From Ruegeria lacuscaerulensis (GTDB taxonomy: Bacteria > Pseudomonadota > Alphaproteobacteria > Rhodobacterales > Rhodobacteraceae): DNA of 64,000 nt. The position numbers were made by a program, and so were the translations under genes. The stretch lies in the NCBI RefSeq assembly GCF_013031245.1, contig NZ_WPZL01000017.1, positions 1-64,000 on the forward strand, read 5' to 3'. Under the pieces are notes generated by a model that worked only from the letters and a program-made list of their open reading frames with translations, did not search any database and was not told the origin of the DNA. Position 1 is the stretch's first letter. Each line of letters starts with the position of its first letter. Shown in pieces: positions 1 to 8,794 of the stretch.

Positions 1-227
1 CTAACACCAGCAGAGAAATTTGATGCCTGTGTTGCGTCGATCCGTTGAAACCACACCCGCAGAGCCGACAACATAAACAAGTGACATCATCCAAAAAGTA
101 CAGACTTGGTAAGTAGCCTAGCAACAGGCTTCCTGAATTGGACATCTCACGGAACGCCACGCCCCAGTGCAACGCCGGTTGCGTCGGTGGTTGGCCGTTG
201 TCACCTGCTATCACGATTGGGGTGGGT

Positions 228-689
228 TTACTTGTCCCCGTCATTCTTGACCAGCTGCGCCGCAAAGGCGACTCCGGTGCCCGGACCGGCATAGGTGATC
301 ATGATCACGTCATCCAGATAGACACCGTTGAAGATCCCTGCGGAGACATCCTCGCCTGATATACCGGCCTCGGCCAGCACAAAGCGGGTTGGGTCGTCCA
401 GGCTGAAGGTGCCCATTGCTTCTTCAACGATCCACTCGCTGTCACCTATCCGACGCCAGCGGTTGGTGGCGGTGATCAGGTTGCCGTCAAGCTTGGTGAT
501 CTCCAATTCCATCTCGGTCTTCAGCAGACCTTTTTCGTGGTTCGGGTTCGATTTGGCGAAAGCCACCAGATAGGTGCCGGTCCAGGTGCCGACGATCTGG
601 GGGAAACCGCTGCCTTGCTCGGCACTGGCCGGGCTGGCGAGAGAAAGTGCTAGAACGATTGCAAAGCTACGAACGAAATTGAGTATCAT
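228..689 (-). CDS. Hypothetical secreted protein
   Basis: A 153-residue protein of unknown function. The first 23 or so residues form a clear Sec signal peptide (MILNF, hydrophobic core, cleavage after ASA), so it should be exported to the periplasm. The mature part begins with an IVGTWTGTY segment like those that open small lipocalin-like or calycin beta-barrels, and most of the rest alternates as short beta strands. That fold assignment is inference from pattern only. It stands alone: the next gene in the same direction (tpa) is separated by about 140 bases that hold a terminator. The upstream sequence GATCGACC before the ATG gives a weak ribosome site. Confidence 0.7.
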   Translation of the reverse strand: MILNFVRSFAIVLALSLASPASAEQGSGFPQIVGTWTGTYLVAFAKSNPNHEKGLLKTEMELEITKLDGNLITATNRWRRIGDSEWIVEEAMGTFSLDDPTRFVLAEAGISGEDVSAGIFNGVYLDDVIMITYAGPGTGVAFAAQLVKNDGDK

Positions 690-763
690 CGGTCGATCTC
701 CTAAAATGAATGGTCACAGGCTATCCGAGATCAGGATTTAGGCAAACCGTTGCGTATCTGAAC

Positions 764-793
764 AAAAAAACCGGCGCAGGTCGCACCGGTTTT
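764..793 (-). terminator. Rho-independent terminator after tpa
   Basis: An inverted repeat (767-777 against 783-793, one mismatch) forms an 11-bp stem with a 5-base loop. Read on the minus strand it is followed by a run of seven T, and it lies about 35 bases after the tpa stop codon. The A/T-rich flanks on both sides could let it work in both directions. Confidence 0.8.
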
Positions 794-828
794 CATGGTC
801 ATTGTTGAGCCGCTACGGCCCGGTCAAA

Positions 829-2220
829 TCACCCGAACACACGCCCAAGCGCGCCATCGACAGCGTCAGTGATCTGGTCGATGTCATCCGGTGTTGCGAT
901 CAGCGCGGGCGAGAAGCACAGCGTGTTGTTCTTGCCGGGAACCGAGCGGTTGGTGACGCCGATGATCACGCCCTGGGCCATACAGTCGGCCACGACGGCC
1001 TGCGCCAGTTTCTCATCCACCGGGTCGCGGGTCGAGCGATCCGCCACCAGTTCTGCGCCCAGGAACAGGCCCTTGCCACGAACATCGCCGATGACCTTGT
1101 GCTTTTCCATCAGCGCCTGCAGGTTGGCAGTCATGCGATCGCCCATGTCGGTGCAGTTTTGCAGCAGATTTTCATCCTCGATGATCCGCATGTTTTCGAT
1201 CGCCGCTGCCGGACCGGCGGTGCAGCCGCCAAAGGTCGAGATGTCGCGGAAATAGTTCAGCGGGTCTGCGGCATCGTCTTTGAACATGTCAAAGACGTCT
1301 TCGGTGGTCACCAGACAGGCAATCGCCGCATAGCCCGAGGCAACACCTTTGGCCATTGTCACGAAATCGGGCTTGATACCGTATTGCTGATAGCCGAACC
1401 AGGTGCCGGTACGGCCCACGCCACAGACGACCTCGTCAATGTGCAGCAGGATGTCGTATTTTTTGCAGATCTCCTGCACGCGCTGCCAATAGCCCTCGGG
1501 TGCTTCGATCACGCCACCACCGGCGGTGACGGGCTCAAGACACAGTGCACCGACGGTCTCGGGGCCTTCGCGCAGGATGACCTCTTCGATCTGATCCGCG
1601 GCCCATTCGCCGAAGTTCTCTTCGGGCGCGCCGTCCAGCTCGTGCTTGCGATATTCCATGCAATGCGGCACGCGCACGAAATCGGGCGCAAAGGGACCGT
1701 ATTGCGCGTTGCGTTCGTCCTGACCACCGGCCGACATCGTCGCCAAAGTCGAGCCGTGATAGTCGCGTTCGCGATACAGGATTTTGGTCTTTTTGCCGCC
1801 ATAGCGCTTATGCGCGATCTGGCGAACCATCTTGAACGCCTTCTCGTTCGCCTCAGAGCCCGAGTTGGTGTAGTAGACGCGGCTCATGCCCGGCATTTTG
1901 CTGATCAGTTTCTCAGCAAAGATCGATCCGGGAATCGAGCCCGCGGAGTTGGCGAAATAGCACAGCTTCATCAGCTGGTCGTAGACCGCCTTGCAGATCG
2001 ATTCGCGGCCATAGCCTACGTTTACCGTCCAAACGCCACCGGATACGGCATCCAAGTGCTCTTTACCTTTCTGATCCCAGACGCGCATACCTTTGCCTTC
2101 GACGATGATGCGGGGATCATTGGTTTCAAAGGGTTTATGCTGGATCAGATGATGCCAGATATGGGCGCGGTCAGCCTCGACTACGCGGGAAAGATCGTTT
2201 TCGTTGAACGTGCCGTCCAT
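829..2220 (-). CDS. tpa: Taurine-pyruvate aminotransferase
   Basis: Class III PLP-dependent aminotransferase of 463 residues. It most resembles Tpa, which moves the amino group of taurine to pyruvate to give sulfoacetaldehyde and alanine in the cytoplasm, the first step of taurine use in marine roseobacters. Visible landmarks are the SGSEAN phosphate-binding segment near residue 120, the IDEV aspartate near 262 and the PLP lysine at about 291 in MAKGVASG. The start at 2220 is chosen because AAAGGA lies 6 bases upstream; an in-frame ATG five codons earlier has no such site. No xsc, ald or taurine transporter gene is visible in the window, so the rest of the pathway must be elsewhere. Other omega-aminotransferases (for example beta-alanine) are the main alternative. 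Confidence 0.8.
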   Translation of the reverse strand: MDGTFNENDLSRVVEADRAHIWHHLIQHKPFETNDPRIIVEGKGMRVWDQKGKEHLDAVSGGVWTVNVGYGRESICKAVYDQLMKLCYFANSAGSIPGSIFAEKLISKMPGMSRVYYTNSGSEANEKAFKMVRQIAHKRYGGKKTKILYRERDYHGSTLATMSAGGQDERNAQYGPFAPDFVRVPHCMEYRKHELDGAPEENFGEWAADQIEEVILREGPETVGALCLEPVTAGGGVIEAPEGYWQRVQEICKKYDILLHIDEVVCGVGRTGTWFGYQQYGIKPDFVTMAKGVASGYAAIACLVTTEDVFDMFKDDAADPLNYFRDISTFGGCTAGPAAAIENMRIIEDENLLQNCTDMGDRMTANLQALMEKHKVIGDVRGKGLFLGAELVADRSTRDPVDEKLAQAVVADCMAQGVIIGVTNRSVPGKNNTLCFSPALIATPDDIDQITDAVDGALGRVFG

Positions 2221-2255
2221 GACATGTCCTTTCATTCAATAACGCTGCGCGAGAC

Positions 2256-2275
2256 CCAGGAACACCATGTCCTGG
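2256..2275. promoter_or_regulatory. Inverted repeat upstream of tpa
   Basis: CCAGGA and TCCTGG form 6-bp arms around an 8-base spacer, 36-55 bases upstream of the tpa start. This is a possible operator or promoter element; no regulator gene is adjacent, so the assignment is tentative. Confidence 0.3.
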
Positions 2276-2362
2276 TCACGTTTTCATGCTTCAGATCAAC
2301 GTGAAAGGCCAGCATTGGATAGGGCCAGATTGACCGGGTTCGTATCGCCAGTCCGTCGGCGT

Positions 2363-2393
2363 GCCGTATTTCAATCTGCCTGCGCCGTATTTC
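2363..2393. repeat. Direct repeats GCCGTATTTC, 21 bp apart
   Basis: The 10-mer GCCGTATTTC occurs at 2363-2372 and 2384-2393, exactly two helical turns apart, in the 240-bp divergent region between tpa and the acyl-CoA ligase gene. Direct repeats on one DNA face are the kind of site bound by MocR/GntR-type activators such as TauR, but the sequence itself is not one I recognise. Confidence 0.4.
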
Positions 2394-2460
2394 TACGGAT
2401 TTGTCTCGCGGCCAACTTTATGTTCAATTCGCGCCACTTGCGATTTGGGAGGATCCGCAG

Positions 2461-4089
2461 ATGACTGCCACAAATATCTACGAGCGTCATTTGGACAAAT
2501 GCCGGGCTAATTACACACCGCTAACCCCGCTGAGTTTCATTGAGCGGACGGCGCAGATCTATCCGGATTACCCATCGGTAGTATACGGAGAACGTCGATA
2601 TTCTTGGGCTGAAACCTATGCGCGTTGTCGGCGATTGGCCGGGGCCCTCTCGATGCGCGGTATCGGGGCAGGCGACACGGTGTCGATCATCGCCGCCAAC
2701 ATTCCCGAGATGTATGAGGCGCATTTTGGCGTGCCGATGACGGGTGCCGTTCTGAACGCAATCAATACACGTTTGGACGCCCCTATCATTGCTTTCATCC
2801 TGAACCATGCTGAGGCCAGGGTGCTGCTGGTCGATCCAGAGTTTTCTGGCGTGGTCAAAGAGGCATTGAAGCAGGTCGATCACGACCTATTGGTGATTGA
2901 TATCGAAGACACGAGCTTTGATGGCGGTGAAAAGCTGGGCAACCTGACTTACAGGATGCTGTTGGACGAAGGCGACCCGGAGTTCGACTGGTCCTTGCCT
3001 CAGGACGAGTGGGACGCGATCACGTTGAACTATACCTCAGGCACCACGGGCGACCCTAAGGGCGTGGTGTACCACCATCGTGGGGCCGCACTGAATGCGC
3101 AGTCGGATTTGCTGGACTGGGATATGCCGAAACACTCGGTCTATCTCTGGACCCTGCCGATGTTCCATTGCAATGGCTGGTGTTTCCCCTGGGCAATGGC
3201 CGCCAACGCGGGTGTTTCGGTTTGTCTGCGGGCGGTACGGGCGGAACCCATATATGCTGCGTTCCGAGAGGAAAAGGTCACCCATTTCTGCGGTGCGCCG
3301 ATTGTTCTGAATATGCTGGCCAACGCGCCCGATCACCTCAAGGATTTCGACCACCAGATCAAGGTGATGACGGCAGGTGCGCCGCCGCCTGCGGCCGTGA
3401 TCTCAAATATGGAGAATATGGGTATCGAAGTGACCCATGTTTACGGCCTGACGGAGACTTATGGCCCGTCAGTCGTGTGTGCCTGGAAAGACGAGTGGGA
3501 CAGCAAAGGGGCCGAAGAACGCGCCACGCTCAAGGTCCGGCAGGGCGTACGGTATACAGCCTTGTCGGGGCTTATGGTGGCTGACCCGGAGACATTGGAA
3601 CCTGTGCCAGCCGATGGTGAAACCATGGGTGAGATTTTCATGCAGGGCAACGTTGTCATGAAAGGCTACCTTAAAAACGCTTCGGCTACGGACAAGGCAT
3701 TCCGTGGTGGCTGGTTCGCCTCGGGTGATCTGGGCGTGATGCATCCGGACGGCTATATCGCGCTCAAGGACCGGTCGAAGGACATCATCATTTCGGGTGG
3801 TGAAAATATCTCATCGGTCGAGGTGGAGGATATCCTCTACAAACACCCCGCTGTGATGGAGGCTGCAGTTGTTGCGCGCCCGGACGAAAAATGGGGCGAG
3901 ACGCCCTGCGCCTTTGTGGAACTCAAGCCTGATGCGCAGGCAACCGAAGCGGACATCATTGCATTCTGCCGGGACAATATGGCCCATTTCAAATCCCCCA
4001 AGACGGTCGTGTTCGGACCTTTGCCCAAGACATCGACGGGCAAGATCCAGAAGTTCAAACTGCGGGATCAGGCGCGGGCGCTGAACTAG
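2461..4089 (+). CDS. dmdB: Acyl-CoA ligase, DmdB-like
   Basis: AMP-forming acyl-CoA synthetase of 542 residues. The P-loop-like YTSGTTGDPKG motif is at about residues 191-201, the YGLTET adenylate motif is in the middle, and the C-terminal catalytic lysine lies in STGKIQKFK. It best fits methylmercaptopropionate-CoA ligase (DmdB), which activates the demethylation product of dimethylsulfoniopropionate; from memory, Ruegeria pomeroyi also carries a DmdB close to tpa. A medium-chain fatty acyl-CoA ligase is the alternative. Start 2461 is preferred over an in-frame upstream ATG because GGGAGG sits 8 bases before it and the family begins here. The 3' end overlaps the convergent gene by 4 bases. 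Confidence 0.65.
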   Translation: MTATNIYERHLDKCRANYTPLTPLSFIERTAQIYPDYPSVVYGERRYSWAETYARCRRLAGALSMRGIGAGDTVSIIAANIPEMYEAHFGVPMTGAVLNAINTRLDAPIIAFILNHAEARVLLVDPEFSGVVKEALKQVDHDLLVIDIEDTSFDGGEKLGNLTYRMLLDEGDPEFDWSLPQDEWDAITLNYTSGTTGDPKGVVYHHRGAALNAQSDLLDWDMPKHSVYLWTLPMFHCNGWCFPWAMAANAGVSVCLRAVRAEPIYAAFREEKVTHFCGAPIVLNMLANAPDHLKDFDHQIKVMTAGAPPPAAVISNMENMGIEVTHVYGLTETYGPSVVCAWKDEWDSKGAEERATLKVRQGVRYTALSGLMVADPETLEPVPADGETMGEIFMQGNVVMKGYLKNASATDKAFRGGWFASGDLGVMHPDGYIALKDRSKDIIISGGENISSVEVEDILYKHPAVMEAAVVARPDEKWGETPCAFVELKPDAQATEADIIAFCRDNMAHFKSPKTVVFGPLPKTSTGKIQKFKLRDQARALN

Positions 4090-4427
4090 GCGCCCGTTTC
4101 TTCAAAGATCGACAGGTCGAGTTCGAGCATTTCACCCATCCAGATGGTCCGGTCGCGGTGATCCTTCAGATGATCACCGGTTTCCGGATGGGAGAAGACA
4201 GTCAGCCCTTGCCGGTTCAGCATCAGCCACGGAATAACATGATCGAACGCGTCCGGTGCAAAGCCCAATTGGCAGCTCCAGCGCGGATGGGGTCCTACAT
4301 TTCGGGTATGCATCCGGCCCATCTGAACGGCAAACCGACGAGCGGCCTCTTCGCAGACTTGCTGTGCGATGTCCTGCGTGTCCGCGTCAAAATATACATG
4401 GGCGTGATAGCCGGTGATTTCGGGCAT
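4086..4427 (-). CDS. DOPA 4,5-dioxygenase family protein
   Basis: Small 113-residue protein of the DOPA-dioxygenase family (ferredoxin-like fold). Near the N-terminus it has GYHAHVYFD, with the paired His residues typical of the family's metal site, and later GPHPRWSCQ and TVFSHPETGD with two further conserved histidines. Plant and fungal relatives open the DOPA ring during pigment formation; most bacterial members have no known substrate. It lies tail-to-tail with the acyl-CoA ligase and is followed by no co-directional partner, so it appears to be a single-gene unit. Confidence 0.8.
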   Translation of the reverse strand: MPEITGYHAHVYFDADTQDIAQQVCEEAARRFAVQMGRMHTRNVGPHPRWSCQLGFAPDAFDHVIPWLMLNRQGLTVFSHPETGDHLKDHRDRTIWMGEMLELDLSIFEETGA

Positions 4428-4601
4428 ATGGACCTCCTTCAGCCGCTAGGAAGAACGTAAGCGTATTCGGCGACTGTTCCCAGCCATATGCGTACACAAC
4501 CCCTGTGCAGTGGTTTGGACCAGGAACAGGCCCAAACCGCACATTTGATCCAAATTCTCGATGACCGCTGGTAATTCTAAAGAATCCCTTTGCGCACCGG
4601 G

Positions 4602-4799
4602 TCAGGTATCCTTGAGTACAGCAGCGTCCAGAGCTTGCGCCAACACGTTGCTATCCCCGATGTGGTTGGCCAGTACAAGGACCAGTCGCGCATTCAGCGC
4701 ATCGCTGTCAGCTTTTTCCAGCCCGTCATGGGCGGCCAGCAACCCGGCGTAAAAATCATCGGCATTTTCGATATTCGGGGTGAGGATTAGATCGGCCAT
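4602..4799 (-). CDS. DUF2783 domain protein
   Basis: A 65-residue acidic, probably helical protein that matches the DUF2783 family, which is commonly found directly after flavin monooxygenases of the type encoded upstream. It is the last gene of the homogentisate operon, 5 bases after the monooxygenase stop. Function unknown; the constant pairing suggests a partner or stabiliser of the monooxygenase, which is inference. Confidence 0.75.
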   Translation of the reverse strand: MADLILTPNIENADDFYAGLLAAHDGLEKADSDALNARLVLVLANHIGDSNVLAQALDAAVLKDT

Positions 4800-4804
4800 C
4801 TCGC

Positions 4805-6415
4805 TTACTCCTTGCCGATTGCCCGGCGGATTGCCTGCCGGAAAGCGTTGTCTTCGAAGCTGTCGCGCCGTGCCGCCACGTGCTGATCCGGCCGGATCAG
4901 GTACACGGCACTGGTCGCATTGCCCAGGTATCGGCGTTTGAGTTCCAGCGTCGGATCATCCTTGACAGACAAGGCCAGACGCGTGGCCTCGACCCCGTCT
5001 TCTTCGATCTGCTCAGGGGCATCGGCGTCGATGGTCAGCAGGGTGAATTTGCCCGCAAGTTTCGGTAACAGGAAATCATTCCCCAGCGGTGCATCCGGGC
5101 AGGCCGACCCCGGTTGTGTTATGTCCGGCCCGTTCAGGGCATCGGCTGAGCTCAGAGAAGACCCTACATAAGTGCAGGGCGTGCTCAACCGCCCGGAATT
5201 GACCAGAGGACGCGCGAATTCATATTGCTCACTGAGGTCCAGCACTGCGTCCCGCAATAAACGGGACATATCGGATTTTGGTGTGATGAAATCTGTCGAG
5301 CGCGTGGACATGCGGATATTCTCATCAGCGGCCTGCACGCGCTCGCGGTTGTAACTGTCCAAAAGAAGCTCGGGCGATTTTCCATCGATCACCATCTTCA
5401 GCTTCCAGCAGAGGTTATCTGCGTCTTGCAGACCGGAATTGGCTCCGCGGGCGCCAAACGGGCTGACCTGATGGGCGCTGTCGCCTGCGAACAGCACCCG
5501 ACCATAGCGGAACCGTTCCATCCGGCGGCACTGGAATGTGTAAATCGACACCCATTCCAGTTCGAATTTGACGTCATCACCCAACATCGCCTTCAGTCGC
5601 GGGATGACGTTCTCGGGTTGTTGCTCGCGTTCTTTGTCGATGTCCCAGCCCAGCTGCAGGTCGATGCGCCAGACATTGTCGGGCTGTTTGTGCAGCAACG
5701 CGGATTGGCCGCGGTTGAAGGGCGGGTCGAACCAGAACCAACGCTCGCTTGGGAAATCTGCCTCCATCACAACGTCGGCAATAAGGAAGTTGTCCTCGAA
5801 CACGCGCCCTTCGAAATCCAGCCCCAACATGCGGCGGGTTGGCGAATTGGCACCGTCGCAGGCGATCAGCCAGTCGGCTTCGATGTTATAGGGGCCTTCG
5901 GGCGTTTCGACCTCAAGCTTGACGTGATCGTCATGGGTGCCGATGGCTTCGACCTTGTTGCGACCGCGGATTTCGATGGATGCGCCTTCGGCCTGCAATT
6001 CCCTCACGCGGTCAACAAAGGCTTTTTCGAAGTAGTATTGCTGCAAGTTGATGAATGCGGGGTTGGCATAGCCTTCGTCAGGCTGCAAGTTGAACTCATA
6101 AACTTCGCGCTTATCGAAATAGACTTTGCCGACATTCCACAGCACGCCTTTGTCCAACATCTGACGGCCCGCGCCGAGACGGTCAGCGATGTCCAGTGTG
6201 CGTTGCGAAAAGCAGATCGCCCGACTACCAAAGCTGACCTTGTCGTTGTCATCCAGCACAACGACCTCGACCCCCTGTTGGGCCAGATCGATTGCGGTGG
6301 CCAATCCGATCGGCCCCGCGCCAATCACGATTACCTTGTGACGCACTGGCGTTGCTGTATCCTGGTCCGGACTGCGTTCGTAGGCGTAGAGTGGAACTTC
6401 GAAAATCTTGTTCAT
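4805..6415 (-). CDS. FAD-dependent aromatic-ring monooxygenase
   Basis: Flavoprotein monooxygenase of 536 residues in the MhpA/UbiH-type family. The Rossmann GAGPIG motif is at about 32-37, and the second FAD motif (GDSAH, then FGARGAN) lies near the middle. These enzymes use NAD(P)H and O2 to hydroxylate phenolic acids. Its place in the same operon as homogentisate dioxygenase and fumarylacetoacetase suggests that it makes homogentisate or a similar gentisate-type substrate from a hydroxyphenyl acid, for example 3-hydroxyphenylacetate; the substrate is inferred. Start 6415 follows a GGGGGAGAG ribosome site; an ATG 12 codons upstream in frame would add an Arg-rich tail and is less likely. Confidence 0.75.
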   Translation of the reverse strand: MNKIFEVPLYAYERSPDQDTATPVRHKVIVIGAGPIGLATAIDLAQQGVEVVVLDDNDKVSFGSRAICFSQRTLDIADRLGAGRQMLDKGVLWNVGKVYFDKREVYEFNLQPDEGYANPAFINLQQYYFEKAFVDRVRELQAEGASIEIRGRNKVEAIGTHDDHVKLEVETPEGPYNIEADWLIACDGANSPTRRMLGLDFEGRVFEDNFLIADVVMEADFPSERWFWFDPPFNRGQSALLHKQPDNVWRIDLQLGWDIDKEREQQPENVIPRLKAMLGDDVKFELEWVSIYTFQCRRMERFRYGRVLFAGDSAHQVSPFGARGANSGLQDADNLCWKLKMVIDGKSPELLLDSYNRERVQAADENIRMSTRSTDFITPKSDMSRLLRDAVLDLSEQYEFARPLVNSGRLSTPCTYVGSSLSSADALNGPDITQPGSACPDAPLGNDFLLPKLAGKFTLLTIDADAPEQIEEDGVEATRLALSVKDDPTLELKRRYLGNATSAVYLIRPDQHVAARRDSFEDNAFRQAIRRAIGKE

Positions 6416-6551
6416 GGGCTCTCCCCCGGTGCTCTGGCGCCGACGGCGCACAAGGATCGGTCCTCCGACATGGCGATGCCGGAGGCTTTGACCAATGGTC
6501 TCATCGATTTTCCCGGGGCAAAACGATCTGGATCAAGTTTTGCCCATTTCT

Positions 6552-7502
6552 TCAGCCCTGCAGTGCTTCCCACATCTCGAGATCGCGCTGGGCGGTCCAG
6601 ATGCGCGGGGTGTCGATACCGCGGGCCTCGTCATAGGCGCGGGCGACGTTGAATGGCAGACAGTGTTCGTAGATCGCGTAATCGGCGAATTTCGGGTCGC
6701 ATTCTGCGCGCACCGCGTCCCATGCATCTTTCAGCGTCCCACCACGAGCCGCCACTTTGGCCGCCGGGCGGTAGGTGCTTTCGACGAAATCGCGTGTGTT
6801 CTCGATGGCGGCATTCACCATGTCCTTGCCAACGAGCGCATCACCCCGTCCCGGAGCGATGGCGTCGACGTCGAACCATTTGATCTCGTCCAGCGTGTCG
6901 CCCCAGTCGCTGAAATGTCCGTCGCCGCAGTAGCAGGCCGAGTGGTATTCGACGATGTCGCCGGTAAACATCACGTTCTGATCTGGTACATGGATGACGA
7001 TATCGCCAGCCGTATGGGCGCGGCCGAGATGCATAAGATCCACGCGACGATTGCCCAGATAAACGGTCATCGTGTCGCTGAACGTGGTTGTGGGCCAGGT
7101 CAGGCCCGGGATGCTCTCATGCCCTTCGAACAGCCGGGGGAAGCGTTGAAACTCGCTGTCCCAGTCCTCTTTCCCGCGTTCGACGACCATGGCGCGGGCC
7201 ATGTCCGACATCAGGACTTGCTGCGCACCGAAGGCGCTGGCGCCAAGCACGCGGACCGCGTGGTAATGGGTCAGAGCAACATGGGTGATCGGCTTGTCGG
7301 TGACGGACCTCACACATTCGATCACCTTGTTTGCCAGACGCGGGGTTGCCTGTGCCTCGACAATCATCACGCTGTCATCACCGATGATGACGCCCGAGTT
7401 TGGATCACCCTCGGCGGTGAACGCGTAAAGACCCTCGCCAACCTCGGTGAACGAGATTTTCTTTTCTGACATGTCCCCCTGGGACGCGAATGCCTTTGCC
7501 AT
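6552..7502 (-). CDS. Metallo-beta-lactamase-fold protein with altered metal site
   Basis: A 316-residue member of the metallo-beta-lactamase superfamily within the homogentisate operon, 10 bases downstream of fumarylacetoacetase. The usual HxHxDH motif reads H79-Y-H81-A-V83-R84, so the Asp and third His are replaced. H163 (RAHTAGD) and D182 (TGDI) are present. The last His of the normal PGHG is R219 in PGRGD. The second zinc site therefore appears dismantled. There is no signal peptide, so it is cytoplasmic. It may be a hydrolase with a single metal, or a non-enzymatic binding protein. The start is supported by AAGGAG 7 bases upstream. Confidence 0.8.
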   Translation of the reverse strand: MAKAFASQGDMSEKKISFTEVGEGLYAFTAEGDPNSGVIIGDDSVMIVEAQATPRLANKVIECVRSVTDKPITHVALTHYHAVRVLGASAFGAQQVLMSDMARAMVVERGKEDWDSEFQRFPRLFEGHESIPGLTWPTTTFSDTMTVYLGNRRVDLMHLGRAHTAGDIVIHVPDQNVMFTGDIVEYHSACYCGDGHFSDWGDTLDEIKWFDVDAIAPGRGDALVGKDMVNAAIENTRDFVESTYRPAAKVAARGGTLKDAWDAVRAECDPKFADYAIYEHCLPFNVARAYDEARGIDTPRIWTAQRDLEMWEALQG

Positions 7503-7512
7503 GATGGGCTCC

Positions 7513-8769
7513 TTATCGTGCGTAGGGGTTTTCGAGAGCAGGCAGAACAGCGCCCACGCAATCGCCGAAACCGATTGTATAGCCGTTGCCCCTGGCGGCC
7601 CCCTTTAGGGTCAGTGTATCACCGTCTTCGATGAAACTGCGGGTGTCGCCTGTGTCCAGCGTCAGCGGTTCCTTCCCGCCCCAGCTGAGTTCCAGCAGCG
7701 AGCCGCGCTCGGGCTTGGTCGGACCGGAAATTGTGCCTGATCCCAGCAGGTCGCCCGTGTTCATCGGACAGCCCGATGTTGAATGATGGGCCAGTTGCTG
7801 AGCGGCGGAGTAGTACATTTCCTTGTAGTTTGTCCGCGCGATGGTGGTGGCATCCTTGCCCCCGGGGGCCATCGTGACTTCCAGATCGATGTCATAGAGC
7901 ATCGGTCCGCAGTCCTTCAGGTGATCCAGCAATTCGAATTCACGTTCGGGCGTGTCACATCGGAAAGGTTCCAGCGCAGCTTTGGTCACGATCCACGGGC
8001 TGATCGAGGTCGCGGTCGCTTTGGCCTGAAACGGGCCAAGAGGCTGGTATTCCCACGCCTGAATGTCGCGAGCCGACCAGTCGTTTAGCAGAACGTAACC
8101 GAAGATGTTGTCGTCTGCCTCCTGCACGGAAATCGGCCCGTCCGAAGGTGTGCCGACGATTGCGCCCATCTCAAGTTCGATGTCAAAGCGGCGGCTGGGC
8201 AGGAATGCAGGCCGATCCTGATCCGGCGATTTCAACTGACCCCAGGGGCGGCGGATATCGGTACCCGAAACAACGACCGAAGAGGCCCGGCCGTTATAGC
8301 CAATCGGGATATGCAACCAGTTCGGCGGCAGCGCGTTTTCCGGACCGCGGAACATGGTGCCGACGTTTTGCGCGTGGTGACGACCTGCATAGAAGTCGGT
8401 GTATTCGCTGACAGCGAAGGGCATGTGCAATTCGGCTTCGCTTTGATTGACCAGCAGAGGTTCGACCTTTGCCTGTTCAGCGGATCCCTCGGCCAGCAGC
8501 TCTGTCAGCCGGTTGCGCAGAGCAGCCCAGACGGCGGGCCCTTCTTCCATAAGTGGGTTCCAGAACGGAAGGTCGAAAAGAGGTTCGTCGCTCAGCTCGA
8601 TCAGGCCCTCAGTCTCTGCGGCTGTGACGTCCAAAACCATGTCGCCAATCGCCACGCCGCAGCGCGGGTCAGACCCTTCCGTCGAGAACACGCCATAAGG
8701 CAGGTTGTTCAGCGGGAACGGGTGCTCGGCATCATTGGCCGAGGCCACCCAGGAATTCATCAAAGGCAT
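7513..8769 (-). CDS. fahA: Fumarylacetoacetase
   Basis: A 418-residue protein matching full-length fumarylacetoacetate hydrolase, which splits fumarylacetoacetate into fumarate and acetoacetate as the last step of tyrosine and phenylalanine breakdown. The N-terminal SH3-like part (GVAIGDMVLD) is followed by the catalytic barrel with DFYAGRHHAQNVG, the metal-binding ELEMGAIVG segment and LNDWSARDIQAWEY. Length agrees with the bacterial family. It lies between hmgA (25 bases upstream) and the metallo-beta-lactamase-fold gene, in one operon. GGAGAC 4 bases before the ATG is the ribosome site. Confidence 0.95.
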   Translation of the reverse strand: MPLMNSWVASANDAEHPFPLNNLPYGVFSTEGSDPRCGVAIGDMVLDVTAAETEGLIELSDEPLFDLPFWNPLMEEGPAVWAALRNRLTELLAEGSAEQAKVEPLLVNQSEAELHMPFAVSEYTDFYAGRHHAQNVGTMFRGPENALPPNWLHIPIGYNGRASSVVVSGTDIRRPWGQLKSPDQDRPAFLPSRRFDIELEMGAIVGTPSDGPISVQEADDNIFGYVLLNDWSARDIQAWEYQPLGPFQAKATATSISPWIVTKAALEPFRCDTPEREFELLDHLKDCGPMLYDIDLEVTMAPGGKDATTIARTNYKEMYYSAAQQLAHHSTSGCPMNTGDLLGSGTISGPTKPERGSLLELSWGGKEPLTLDTGDTRSFIEDGDTLTLKGAARGNGYTIGFGDCVGAVLPALENPYAR

Positions 8770-8794
8770 TTTGTCTCCAGACCTTTATCGGGTG

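Noticed and set aside
1..227. Short open frame of about 29 codons ending at the left edge on the minus strand
   Set aside because: No ribosome site, no recognisable product and truncated context; nothing can be supported there.
802..2304. A 500-codon open frame on the plus strand opposite tpa
   Set aside because: It is antisense to a clear full-length aminotransferase; its protein is His/Ala-rich and without family features, as expected from GC-rich shadow frames.
5426..6652. A 408-codon plus-strand frame opposite the FAD monooxygenase
   Set aside because: Antisense shadow of a gene with clear FAD motifs and no ribosome site of its own.
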